Source: Strongyloides papillosus (lineage: Eukaryota; Nematoda; Chromadorea; Rhabditida; Strongyloididae). Taken from it: 64,000 nt of DNA. The position numbers and the translations under genes were made by a program. The stretch covers positions 124,001 to 188,000 of the forward strand of contig SRSI01000051.1 in the NCBI GenBank assembly GCA_005656395.1. Reading direction: 5' to 3'. The notes under the pieces are model-generated. The model was not told where the DNA came from. It made no database searches and was given only the letters and a program-made list of their open reading frames with translations. Of this stretch, positions 1 to 10,322 are shown piece by piece. Within the stretch, counting starts at the first letter, position 1; each line of letters begins with the position of its first letter.

Positions 1-57
1 TTACTCTATTTATTATTTTTATTTTATATTATTTATTAATTTTTTTCTAAATTTTAG

Positions 58-519
58 ACAATATTTAAAGCTATTTATATGTTTCCAAATCCCATTCTAG
101 CCTGTAAGTATTTACAAAATAATAACTTGATAGAAGAAGTAAAAGAAAAGTTAAGTGTATTTTTACAAATGTTTATAAGAGAACAACATTCAGAGAAGCA
201 AAAACAATTAAAAAGATATAGAAATTATTTTGCTTCTCCTGATATAATTGAAGAAAATATCTTGAGTATGTTGGAATCAATTATGGAAAATGTAATGTTA
301 GGTGGAGCATTTGATGATCAATTAAAATGCCTTATGAATAAATTCTGTAATTTTGAAATTCCAAGACTTTGTCAAGTTACAATTAATTCAAATGGTATTT
401 TTTTTATTGATATGTATGTTTTATATTCAACTTTGTTTATTCTTTCGATGCATTCTATTTTAGAATGTTTCTTTGAAAACTACCACCACCCTTTGGTCCA
501 TAATTTGGCAAAGTTTTGA
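58..519 (+). CDS. Hypothetical protein, internal/terminal exon (partial)
   Basis: An open frame runs from a splice-acceptor-like TTTTAG at 52-57 to a stop at 517-519, so it is probably the last or a late exon of a gene starting left of the window. The first ATG (79) is in the same frame. The peptide is Lys/Glu-rich and helical in its first half and becomes hydrophobic and Phe-rich near the end, where the reading may already be non-coding. I do not recognise a family. An alternative is that the exon ends at a donor-like GTATTT near 394. Seen: open frame and acceptor. Inferred: that it is coding. Confidence 0.35.
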   Translation, partial: TIFKAIYMFPNPILACKYLQNNNLIEEVKEKLSVFLQMFIREQHSEKQKQLKRYRNYFASPDIIEENILSMLESIMENVMLGGAFDDQLKCLMNKFCNFEIPRLCQVTINSNGIFFIDMYVLYSTLFILSMHSILECFFENYHHPLVHNLAKF

Positions 520-1340
520 CCAATAATTTTTAGATGAAGCTTCCTTTTTATTCACAATATGTACCTTTTATTGAGTTGTAGACCAAAAAATTCTATTTTC
601 TTTTACAAGAGTTATTTTAAAGACATTTATACATAAAAAAGTGACCAAAAAATGGTTTTTTTGAAAGTAACATGGTCCATTATTTTTAAGATCCCTTTTT
701 TCCCCCAGTAAGTTTAAAATACACCTTATGAATATAAAATCATACAAGTTGACTAAGTTCGAAGAAAGTTATGTCAACCAGAAAATAAATTTTTATTAAA
801 AAATGGAAATTTGGCAATAATGATCATAACTTTCTACGTTGCTAACTAAGAAAAATTTGTGTTAGTTTTATTTTTTAAGTTAGACTTAGATCTATATACA
901 AAACTTTGCTTTTTGTATCCATTGAGTTTATATGAATTTACAACAATACAACTCTTTAACTTACAAAATAAAATGGTCATCACTCATTGCCACATAACTA
1001 CTTATCTAATTATTAATAGATTTTTGCATTAGTTAATAAACTCCCACACCATTCTAAAATTACACCTTTGAATGAAATAAAAAACACTTTGATTCATTAG
1101 TTTTTTAAAGAAAGTTAATGGACTAACAAAACCATATAGAAATAAACTTTAAAAAGAGTATTTTTTTTAAGGATAACTTGGCCAATAATGTCCAAAAAAA
1201 TTGAAATTAATTCGGGTTCCTTAGTTGGAAAAACACTTTTTTGGCTATTTGCTTATAAAAATCGGTTGAATTCAAAAGAGTTATTGCGAAGACAAAGATT
1301 TTTTCTTGTTTTAAATTGATATAAAATTTATTTTATTTAG
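520..1340. other. AT-rich stretch, no gene seen
   Basis: No open frame or splice pattern supports a gene here. The segments near 493-520 and 1171-1200 (both with TTGG...CCAATAAT-like words) look weakly related in inverted orientation and may be the eroded ends of a small element, but I could not align them convincingly. Confidence 0.3.
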
Positions 1341-1695
1341 TGGGCTTGATAGAGAATATGCTTTTTATATTGGAACTGCTGAAATCTACAAGGATAAAGT
1401 TTTAAAGAATGTAGTAATTTATTTTTTAAAATTTAACATACTCTTCAGGCACATGAAGATTCAGAAGCCTTTTACTTATTTATATCAAACAGTATGCTTA
1501 TGTATGAACCAAAGGGCACTAGCAAAGAAAAATAGAGAAACTATTGGAATTGCAGTAAAAAATTTTTGCAGAGAGATGAATGGAGAGGATCTTTTACCAG
1601 AAGTTGAAGACAACGATGTTATAATGGTAGAACAGATTGATCAATTAACACCTGAAGAGCATCAAATTATTGATACATTCGAAAGAAATTTATAA
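1341..1695 (+). CDS. Hypothetical protein fragment with frame ambiguity
   Basis: After a TTTAG acceptor at 1336-1340 one frame stays open from 1342 to the stop at 1693-1695 (about 117 codons), ending in an acidic tail (NGEDLLPEVEDNDVIMVEQ). A second frame over 1449-1532 reads equally protein-like (AHEDSEAFYLFISNSML, then a stop), and it would be joined by a possible 38-bp intron at 1411-1448. That the best-looking segments lie in two frames suggests either a missed splice or a one-base frameshift around 1525-1540, i.e. a decaying gene. It may belong with the exon at 58-519. No family recognised. Confidence 0.35.
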
Positions 1696-2330
1696 TTTAA
1701 TGTTTCTATATAAAAATTTATAGCTTTTAAAAAAATTTTATTTAAGTAGTAATTTAAAAAAAAATTATATTATAAGAAACTAAAAATAATTTTAGGTTTA
1801 AAAAAATATAATTTTATATGAAAATGCATTCTAAACCTAATAATATTATTACCATTATTTGGTTAAAGCATTTTTTTATTTATTATAATTAATTATTTTT
1901 ACATCCATTAAAGCTTTTTTTATCATCAAATCTATTTTAATATTTTATTAAGTTTGACAAGAATATTTATTGTGAACCCTAGACTTCAATTGAATAATCA
2001 TAGTTATTTCAATTTTATTGTTGATGTTTTAAGCAATTTTATTATAATAATGCTTCTATTACATATATTTGTAAAATTGCTTTGTAAACTTACAAAATTT
2101 CTTTGTCAATATTTTTTGGTCTATATTATTTTTGATGAAATTATATATAATAAAAGTAACTATTTCTTAATTGAATAAAATTTTGTTAAAATCACATGAA
2201 ATAAAATCGTTATCTCACGAAGGTTGTTTTGTAAAACTATGTTTTTGCATATATTTTCGTAGACTTCGTTTTTGCATATTTCAATTGACACAGATAAAAA
2301 CTTCTTTTCTTGAAAAAAAATTTCGAAACT
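1696..2330. other. AT-rich stretch without a supported gene
   Basis: The open frames here (for example 1954-2178 and 2171-2455) encode Phe/Ile/Tyr-rich strings typical of chance translation of AT-rich DNA. The second one runs into the satellite repeat. No splice or signal structure supports either. Confidence 0.5.
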
Positions 2331-3275
2331 TTAATAAATACTTGTATATCACATACAATAATAAAAGTATAGTAAATACATGTGAAAATATCTTAAAAAC
2401 GGTATTTTATTTTTTAACAACTTTTATATATATGATTAAAGAACATTTTAATTAACATATTTGGATATTTAAATCCTCATAGAAAAAATCATTTTTATTA
2501 TTTACAGTTTTTGGAAAAACATTTTTTATAAACATATGTATATCATACACTAGTAGAGTATGGCGCATAAATATGGAAATATCTTAAGATCGCTATTTTA
2601 TTTTTTGACAATTCTTATATATATGATTAGATCACATTTAAATTAACATATTTGAATATTTAAATTCTTTTTAAAAAATCATATTTACCATTTACAGCTT
2701 TTGGAAAAACACTTTTTATAAACATATGTATATCATACACTAGTAGAGTATGGCGCATAAATATGGAAATATCTTAAGATCGCTATTTTATTTTTTGACA
2801 ATTCTTATATATATGATTAGATCACATTTAAATTAACATATTTGGATATTGAAATCCTTTTTAAAAAATTAGATTTACCATTTACAGCTTTTGGAAAAAC
2901 ATTTTTTATAAACATTTGTATATCATACACTAGTAGAGTATGGCGCATAAATATGAAAATATCTTAAAATCGCTATTTTATTTTTTAATAATTTTTGTAT
3001 AAATGATAAGATCTCATTTAAATTAACATATTTGAATATTTAAATCCTTTTTAAAAAATCATATTTACCATTTACAGCTTTTGGAAAAACATTTTTTATA
3101 AACATATGTATATCATATACTAGTAGAGTATGGAGCATAAAAATAAAAATATCTTTAGATCGCTATTTTATTTTTTGACAATTTTTATATATTTGATTAG
3201 AGCACATTTTAATTAACATATCTAGATATTTAAATTGTTTTTAAAAATCATATTTACCATCTATGGCATTTGAAG
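2330..3275. repeat. 190-bp tandem satellite, about five copies
   Basis: The word ACACTAGTAGAGTATGGCGC with its flanks recurs every 190 bp. The block AACATATGTA/AACATTTGTA starts at 2531, 2721, 2911 and 3101, giving an exact 190-bp period. A degenerate copy is recognisable around 2341-2455 (GTATATCACATACAATA...) and a decayed end at about 3230-3275. Units differ by only a few substitutions in the middle copies and more at both edges, the pattern expected for a tandem array homogenised by unequal exchange. Confidence 0.9.
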
Positions 3276-4832
3276 AAACAATATTCATACATTTAAATAC
3301 AAGTTGTTACAAAAAATTTTGGCATCATTTACGATAAAATATATACTTTATACTGAAAAATTTTTGTTACAGTATAATTAATACTGTTTAAAAAATAAAA
3401 TAATGTTCATCAAATTTACAAAGTATAAAAATTTTTAATAAAAAATTGAATGTATTTTTAAAAAGACATATAACAATTCAAAAAAAACTTGTATGGTTAG
3501 TATCACTGTTACATTATATATTTATCAATATTATTTTATATATTTTTTGAATATTGCAGTGACAATTCTAGAAGAAAAATATGGCATTATAACTATAATA
3601 ATAAATATTTATAATGTGAGAAACAAAGATTGATTTCACACTAATTTTTAATTTATTTTATATAGCTTATTAGTTATAAGTTTCAGAAATACAAAAATTT
3701 TACAATAATAATAACGAAAAGCAATAGTTATTTAACCTCACAAGTATGATTAATTCAAAATATTAATTAAATCTACTTCTTTTTTTTAATAAAAATATGT
3801 AAATGTTATATTTTTTTATGAAAAGAAATATATAATGTTTTATAACTTCTTTAAATTCGATTTTTAAAAATGATTTCCAAAAATAACATAAAAAATAAGT
3901 TTATGTTAAAACGTTTGGATGTTTATACAAATTTGACTTCTAACAGATTAATTCATAATAGATTATTAAGAAAAAGTTAGACTTTTAGAAGAACATTAAA
4001 TAAAAAAAAATGCTAAAATTCAATAAAGATTACAATATTTAAAAAACAATTGAAATAAAATATATATTTAATTTATATAATGTCATCATTATTTCAATTT
4101 TATTATTTACTATGTTTTTCTAAAAAAAGGGCTATAACCGTTACACAAAACACTATAGTTTTTTGTTTGGTTACAATGCAAATTATTTTATTAAAACAAT
4201 CTGAAATTTTCATTTTTGTAACAATATTATGATTTGATTTATTTAAGAAAATTTGAATTTAAATTCAATTCTAAACCATCCACAAATGGTAAATGTTCGT
4301 CGAATTTATTGTAACAAAAAATTTTTAAGGGTATAACAAATTATCTTTATAATTACGATAAAGAGAAAATGAAATGAGGAGATTAGAGAGTAAAAAAAGC
4401 TAAAAAGTATATTTGAATTGTCTCGTTTAGACTGAGAAAATTCACTTATTGGACGTAAAAAATGTCTACTAATGAATTAATAAAACACTTATTTTAATAA
4501 TTTTGCTCGAATTAATTATTGTTTAAAATTTTTGTTTTTTGAGAATTTTTTAAAATTTGTTTGATTTTTATTTTTTTTTATATTATTCTTAATATTTATT
4601 AAGAATATAAGTAATTTTCTTTTTGAGGTTTTTGGTGGATATTTTAAAAAAAGAAAGAAGGGGCGCTATAAGACTTTCACACCTTTGTTGTCAAAAGTAC
4701 ATAAGATAATTAAATTGGTTTTTTGTCAGTTAATCTAAATGGTTTTCATGTTATACTTTTTTATGTTCTATATTTTCTTTTCATTATTCTTATATTTAAT
4801 CTTTCTATTTATACGTTTCTTTTTATATGTTA
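3276..4832. other. AT-rich intergenic, no gene seen
   Basis: About 1.5 kb of very AT-rich sequence between the satellite and the first foldback element. The open frame at 4723-4911 is hydrophobic chance sequence that crosses the left end of the foldback element, so it is not supported as a gene. Confidence 0.5.
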
Positions 4833-6102
4833 CACACTATGTTGTTTAGTATTAAATTCCTCGGTCGAATACTTTGACCCCTGCCGCAGCGACGTTTTTC
4901 TAAACTTGTAAATAACCCATTTGAAGCTAATAAAAGTTTATGAAACTCTTACAGGACATTGTTTATGCTGTGTAGAGGTAGATTATTTAAAAAAATTTTA
5001 AAATTTCCAAAAATGGAAATTTTTTATTTTGAAGCTTTATATCTCGACCGTTAAACGTGATATCTTATATGAAACCTATATATTCTGAAAGCCCTTGATC
5101 TACCCTACAAGAATATACACATGGCATATCGAAGTTACTGAACGTTTTCGAGATATTTAGATTTAAAGTTAATTACCCATAATTTTTCAATATTTATGAT
5201 ATTAAAAGCCAATTTTTTAAATTATTAGGACTTTAAAATTTTTCTAGCATAGATTACATTTTATACTATATTAAAAAAAATAAAGTTACTGCAAAATACT
5301 ATCTATAAATGATCATTTTAGCCAAATATTTCAAGTAATAACGTTTACGGAAAAACTTATTTAAACTTCTAAATATGAACCTTTATAAGTTGATATTTGT
5401 ATATTACTATCAGATCATGCTTCAACTGTACATATTTTTATTATTCCTTCCAAAAAAGGCATTTCATTTTATGTCTTGAACACATCTCAAATGTGCTCTT
5501 TTATACCTCAGAAACATATAATAATATTTATATTTTTTATTTAGAAAACAATTCTAGCACTTTAGAAAGTTTTCTAATGCTAAAACCAAAGTATTTTATC
5601 ATTTTTTTAAAAGTGAAAGTAAAATTTTTTAATATAAATTAATCATTTAAGGAATTTTTCTTTACTTTTAACTTATTTACATAGCCTATAATATGTATTA
5701 AGAGAATTTTTGAATTCTTGTAATTAAAAAAATTGGCTTTTAATATTATAATTATTGAAAAATTATGGGTAATTAACTTTAAATCTAAATATCTCGAAAA
5801 CGTTCAGTAACTTCGATATGCCATGTGTATATTCTTGTAGGGTAGATCAAGGGCTTTCAGAATATATAGGTTTCATATAAGATATCACGTTTAACGGTCG
5901 AGATATAAAGCTTCAAAATAAAAAATTTCCATTTTTGGAAATTTTAAAATTTTTTTTAAATAATCTACCTCTACACAGCATAAACAATGTCCTGTAAGAG
6001 TTTCATAAACTTTTATTAGCTTCAAATGGGTTATTTACAAGTTTAGAAAAACGTCGCTGCGGCAGGGGTCAAAGTATTCGACCGAGGAAACAACATAGTG
6101 TG
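4833..6102. mobile_element. Foldback / MITE-like element 1 (about 0.4-kb inverted arms)
   Basis: The left arm (4833 to about 5225) is the near-perfect reverse complement of the right arm (about 5715-6102). CACACTATGTTGTTT opens the left end and AAACAACATAGTGTG closes the right. Inside, CCTCGGTCGAATACTTTGAC and the GC-rich CCTGCCGCAGCGACG match across arms. The main difference is an 11-bp insertion near the left end. The element is flanked on both sides by GTTA (4829-4832 and 6103-6106), a plausible 4-bp target-site duplication. The roughly 490-bp centre has no credible transposase, so this is a non-autonomous palindromic transposon. High arm identity implies a recent insertion or ongoing gene conversion. 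Confidence 0.85.
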
Positions 6103-6228
6103 GTTATTAATTAATTTTTGTAATTTTATTGTATTTTTTAATTTATATTTTGTGTTTATTGTCGGGGTGTAAACGCTAATTTCAATAAATTTTTACTTAT
6201 TTTTTAACACTTTTTTTCAGATTTAAAA

Positions 6229-6708
6229 ATGGAACAATTTTTAAAAAGTGAAATTTATAATCACGATGAAGCCGTTGTGGCAAAAATTTTAAAATTTTTG
6301 AATGATATTGAAGGAATCCGGGTTGCTGAAAAGAATTTAAGTGATTCTAAAAGAAAAGTAGAGTTGGAAGGGCAACGTTTAATGGAGGAAATTGCTTGTA
6401 GGAAAGCTGCCCCTCCAACTTTCTACCATTATCCATCTGGAAATGAGGAAAATGAGGAGAATGGTGAAAAAAAAAGTGGTGAGAAGAAGGGAAAGAAAAG
6501 GAGAAGTGAAGAAGGAGGAAAGGAGGAAAAAAATTATGAGGAAAAAGAAGGTGAAGAAAAAATAGGAGAGGAAAAAGGAAGTGAGGAAGAAGAAGGAGAG
6601 GATAGAAAAGAGGAGGAGGAAAAAAAAAGTGGAGAAAAAAGAGGGAGGGGAAGACCCAAAAAAAGAAAGTCCTACCCATGGTTAGGAAGATATAAAAATA
6701 AAATTTAA
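6229..6708 (+). CDS. AT-hook-like, Lys/Glu-rich low-complexity protein
   Basis: A 159-aa single-exon frame. Residues 1-60 form a non-repetitive, probably helical region. Residues about 72-137 are alternating Glu/Lys/Gly low complexity. Residues 138-145 (RGRGRPKK) match the GRP core of an AT-hook, followed by basic KRK, so a minor-groove DNA-binding or chromatin-associated nuclear protein is a reasonable inference. An acceptor-like TTTTTTTCAG lies at 6211-6220, 8 bp before the ATG, fitting either trans-splicing or an unseen upstream exon. The gene starts only 127 bp after foldback element 1. The purine-rich strand makes a long antisense frame (6347-6679) that I regard as a shadow. No family member recognised beyond the AT-hook. 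Confidence 0.55.
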   Translation: MEQFLKSEIYNHDEAVVAKILKFLNDIEGIRVAEKNLSDSKRKVELEGQRLMEEIACRKAAPPTFYHYPSGNEENEENGEKKSGEKKGKKRRSEEGGKEEKNYEEKEGEEKIGEEKGSEEEEGEDRKEEEEKKSGEKRGRGRPKKRKSYPWLGRYKNKI

Positions 6709-7865
6709 AATTTTTATTTTTAAAATTTTTTATTAAATTAATTTTATTTTTAAATTAAATTTTTTTTTATCTCTTTTGTTTCTGTAAATAACGGTAAAAG
6801 TACTATCAAATTATTAAAAATATACATATTACTTTAACCCTCATCATATGTATAATAGATGAAGGATTTGATTTCATATGGTTAAATAAAACTAATTTTT
6901 TATACAAAAATGGCAATAATTTTAATAGTTTTTATATCATCATTTAAAATATTATGTAATAGTTAATGAAGCTTTTATCTAAAAGAATGTGATAAAAAAT
7001 ATAAGATAAAAAATAACATTTATATATAAGTATAAAAAATATATCTTTTTATTTGTACTATAATTGACTAGTGTAAAATAATTTTTATATATTTAAAATA
7101 TATAAAATTAAATATAAATTAATTTAGAAACAAATAGTAAAATTTGTTAATCACATATAATTGGAAGTTAACTATTTCATTATTTGTATATCATTATAAT
7201 GAAAATATTAAGACAATATTATTAATTATTTTTATATAATTAACATTAATTATTATAAAAATAATTATTCATATTATTAATGAATACTATTATTTTTGTT
7301 ATTAAAAACTCTTCCAAAAAGTTAAGATTAAAGTTAAAAAGCATTTAAGTGATCAAAGATTATGGTGTCGTTTTATACTGCATTTTATAGAAATTGCATA
7401 TGCAAAAAACTAAAATTGTTTGTAAAGTCAATTGAAAAAGAAACAGCGATATCTACTAGTTCTTTTAAATTATCAAAAGTTATTACATTTGTAAAAAACT
7501 AAATTAACAAATGATATGAGTGCATGAGTGGTATAAAAAATATTTTTTATTGAATATTAAAATTTTTAAATAAAAAATAGCAATAATGCAGCTAAATCAG
7601 ATGATTATTTTGTATATTTAATGTTTTAATACCAAAAATATCATCTAAGAATGTTTGGTTTATAAAATATTTTAACTTTAAATATGAATTTTTAAAACAG
7701 TAAATTATTTATCTTTTCAAATTTTTTTAAAGTTTAATGATAAAAATTTTTTGATTCTTTATGAATATTTTTGACGTATCTTTTTCAAAAAAAAATTGGT
7801 GCAATGAGTGCATGAAGTTAAGTTTTATCTTAAATTAGTGAAGTATTTTAATTTTTAATTTACTT
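6709..7865. other. AT-rich intergenic, no gene seen
   Basis: No open frame longer than chance. The phrase GAGTGCATGA occurs twice (near 7519 and 7807), possibly short repeats. Confidence 0.5.
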
Positions 7866-7871
7866 CTACAG

Positions 7872-8075
7872 AATCGGGTCCGGCAAGCAGTGTCGAAATG
7901 ACACGGAAAAAATCTCTGTGTATGCAATATATTAATTTGTCTAGATCAAATAGGGTCATCTTGTACAATGCAAATATCAATAACTGACCGGTTCGAAAAT
8001 TACCCTTTTGGTTTTCTGTGTACGACGTAAATTTTTACGATGGACTAACGTCTCCCATCTCGTCGCTAGATATTA
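7872..8075. other. GC-richer island, possible coding or element relic
   Basis: About 200 bp with clearly higher GC than its surroundings. On the + strand one frame from about 7876 reads through with a single in-frame TGA near 7984 (SGPASSVEMTRKKSLCMQYI..., then PVRKLPFWFSVYDVNFYDGL). On the - strand a shorter frame (RWETLVHRKNLRRTQKTKR) is also open. Neither reading is recognisable. The bias suggests a former exon or transposon fragment, upstream of the small secreted-peptide gene at 8284. Confidence 0.3.
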
Positions 8076-8238
8076 TTAAAATTTAAATAATTTTCAATTT
8101 TTTAAAAGGGTGGGACATTTTATTGCATTTTAGATAGATTTGTTAAAATTTGTCTTTTTTATTTTTTGTGTGCAAAAATTTAATATTTATATTAAAAACA
8201 CATTAGTTTAATTTTTGATAAGAATAAATAATCAAAAC

Positions 8239-8248
8239 GTATAAAAAG
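8239..8248 (+). promoter_or_regulatory. TATA-like box for the Arg-rich peptide gene
   Basis: GTATAAAAAG lies 36-45 bp upstream of the ATG at 8284, leaving room for a very short 5' leader. This is inferred from spacing only. Confidence 0.4.
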
Positions 8249-8283
8249 AGAAAAATTTTATATTCGTGCGTTCTAATTTTACA

Positions 8284-8601
8284 ATGAAAAGTACTACTTT
8301 TGCTATTGTATTTATCTTGTTAACTAATCTATTCATAACTGAATCCTTTGTAATCAAAGGAGATTTAACTTATAACAACAAAGAAAACGATAATATCTTA
8401 CCTATTGTTTTAAATGATGATGTCAATAATATTGAAAAAAGACAAGTTGGGCGAAGGCAAAGAATTATACGACGACGAAGAAGACAAAGAAGACAACAAA
8501 TACTTAATCTTCAAAGCAGTGTGAATGCTTTACGAACACAATTAAGTAATCTTGAAGTAGCTATAAGTTCAAGACTTAGAACTGTACAAACAATGGGCTA
8601 A
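8284..8601 (+). CDS. Small secreted Arg-rich coiled-coil peptide precursor
   Basis: A 105-aa single-exon frame. I chose the ATG at 8284 because residues 1-22 then form a clean signal peptide (hydrophobic core FAIVFILLTNLFI). Residues 23-51 are an acidic/Asn-rich propeptide. A dibasic KR at 52-53 precedes Q54. Residues 57-70 hold an extreme Arg cluster (RRQRIIRRRRRQRR). Residues 73-98 show a 3-4 heptad pattern (I73, L76, V80, L83, L87, L90, I94, L98), predicting a coiled coil. An AATAAA lies at 8784-8789. The layout suggests a processed, secreted basic oligomerising peptide that could bind anionic surfaces or nucleic acid; that role is inference. No family recognised. Confidence 0.6.
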   Translation: MKSTTFAIVFILLTNLFITESFVIKGDLTYNNKENDNILPIVLNDDVNNIEKRQVGRRQRIIRRRRRQRRQQILNLQSSVNALRTQLSNLEVAISSRLRTVQTMG

Positions 8602-8882
8602 GTCGATTGAAGCACTTATCTAAATAATTTTACAGTTTGTTAGGGTTCTTTAGAAAAGTGCAATATATGGAACAAAATTATTTTTTTATTAAAATATAAA
8701 ATGATAAAAGTAATTGACAGTTTGACAAAATGTCTTTAAAAAAATTGATATAATATTACTAAACATTGTTATAAGTTTATTAAAATAAAGTTTTAAAATA
8801 ATATTTTTTCTTTGTTATACGATTAAAATAGAACGTAGTATCATTTAATGAAGACATACCTTTAATATACGAATTTTAAATG
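8602..8882. other. 3' flank of the Arg-rich peptide gene
   Basis: AT-rich; it contains the AATAAA at 8784-8789 and otherwise nothing recognisable before foldback element 2. Confidence 0.4.
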
Positions 8883-10322
8883 TACACACAATCTACTTAC
8901 CTGGTTCAATATTTCTAAAATAGTAAAAAATTAGCATATTAATAATACAATATATTTAAAGGAATAAAAAATTAAGTAATCAAAATTTTAAAGGTTTGCA
9001 AAATTCTAAAATTGTTTTATTAGTAAATTGAGGTATTAAGAGTATTATTAGTATTAGATTTTTATTTTAACTGAATAATTTATTTTTTATAAAATAATGA
9101 TACTCCTTAAATTTTAATTAATTAATACTCCTGATTTATCTAAACTAATCAGTATACTTACATACTAATTTAATCAACTATATTAAAAGTTTAGTCTATC
9201 AATTTACTAACTCGACTAAAAAGTTATACAACGAAAATAACTAAACTAGCAATTGTTTTCTTGGTTTATTGTTTTAAAAGTTTGTTACTTTAGGTATTTA
9301 AAACATTTTAGAAAATTGAAAAAATAATAAATTTAAATATTAATAAATTAAAATGTTGATTCAATTATTACTATTAATTCTGCTTCGTTGGAGCTTCTGA
9401 GGTACTAAAATCCGGATATTCAAATGGCAAAAGATAAAAACTATTTCAGATGAAACTTAATATAGTAAATTAAAATTAATTTAATCAAAAAATAACAAAT
9501 ATTAGAAAAAAATTTATAATATTAAATGTTTATGTATGTACTGTATTCTTTTCCAACTATAAAATAATAGAAATAGCAAAAATTTTATTATTACTTAGAA
9601 TAAATGCTACTTTTACTTCATCAATTATCTTAAGTTTACTGTAATTTTCCAACAGTAATTAAGAATAAAATCCAAGTATTTTAATCTTTAATAAGCACTA
9701 CAACATATATAATATTTGTTTAGTTATTTTCTGATTAAAATAATTATAATCTGGAATATTATATTTTTTTTAATTATTTTTTGTCTTTTGCCATTTTAAA
9801 ATCCGGATTTTAGTACCCCCAGAAGCTTCAATGAAACAGAATTAATAGTAATAATTGAATCAACTTTTTAATTTATTAATATTTCAATTTATTAACTTTT
9901 CAATTTTCTAATATGTTTTTAACACCCAAAGTAACAAATTTTTAAAACATTAACCCAAATAAAAAATTGCTAGTTTAGTTATTTTCGTTGTATAACTTTT
10001 TAGTCGAGTTAGTTAAATTGATAGACTGAACTTTTAATACAACAGATCGGATTGGTATGTAAGTATAGTGATAGATTAGACAAATCAGGAGTTCTTAGTT
10101 GATTAAAATTTTAAGAATTATTAATATTTTATATAAACTCTGAAATCTAATACTAACGATATCTTAATTTAACTAATTTATTATTAAAATAATTTTAAAA
10201 TTTTTCAAATCTTTAAAATTTTGACTGCTTAATTTTTATTTTCTTTAAATATAATGTACTATTAATGTGCTAATTTTTTACTATTTTAGAAATATTGAAC
10301 CAGGGTAAGTAGATTGTGTGTA
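8883..10322. mobile_element. Foldback / MITE-like element 2 (about 0.55-kb inverted arms)
   Basis: The left arm (8883 to about 9440, weaker to about 9510) is the reverse complement of the right arm (about 9720/9779-10322) with scattered substitutions and small indels. The ends are TACACACAATCTACTTACC and its complement GATTGTGTGTA. The inner ends carry CTAAAATCCGG...GGCAAAAGA and its complement. The terminal TA on each side fits a TA target duplication of the Tc1/mariner type. There is no transposase frame. Divergence between arms is visibly higher than in element 1, so this is an older insertion. Confidence 0.8.

Noticed and set aside
5397..5642. 81-codon frame in the centre of foldback element 1
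   Set aside because: Phe/Tyr/Ile-rich chance translation, no transposase motif.
6347..6679. 110-residue - strand frame rich in Phe/Leu/Pro/His
   Set aside because: It is the antisense of the purine-rich Lys/Glu repeat of the AT-hook gene; the composition is a mechanical consequence of that repeat.
7983..8000. GGTTCGAAA resembling a tRNA B box
   Set aside because: No complementary T-stem, A box or cloverleaf around it. No tRNA gene was found anywhere in the window.
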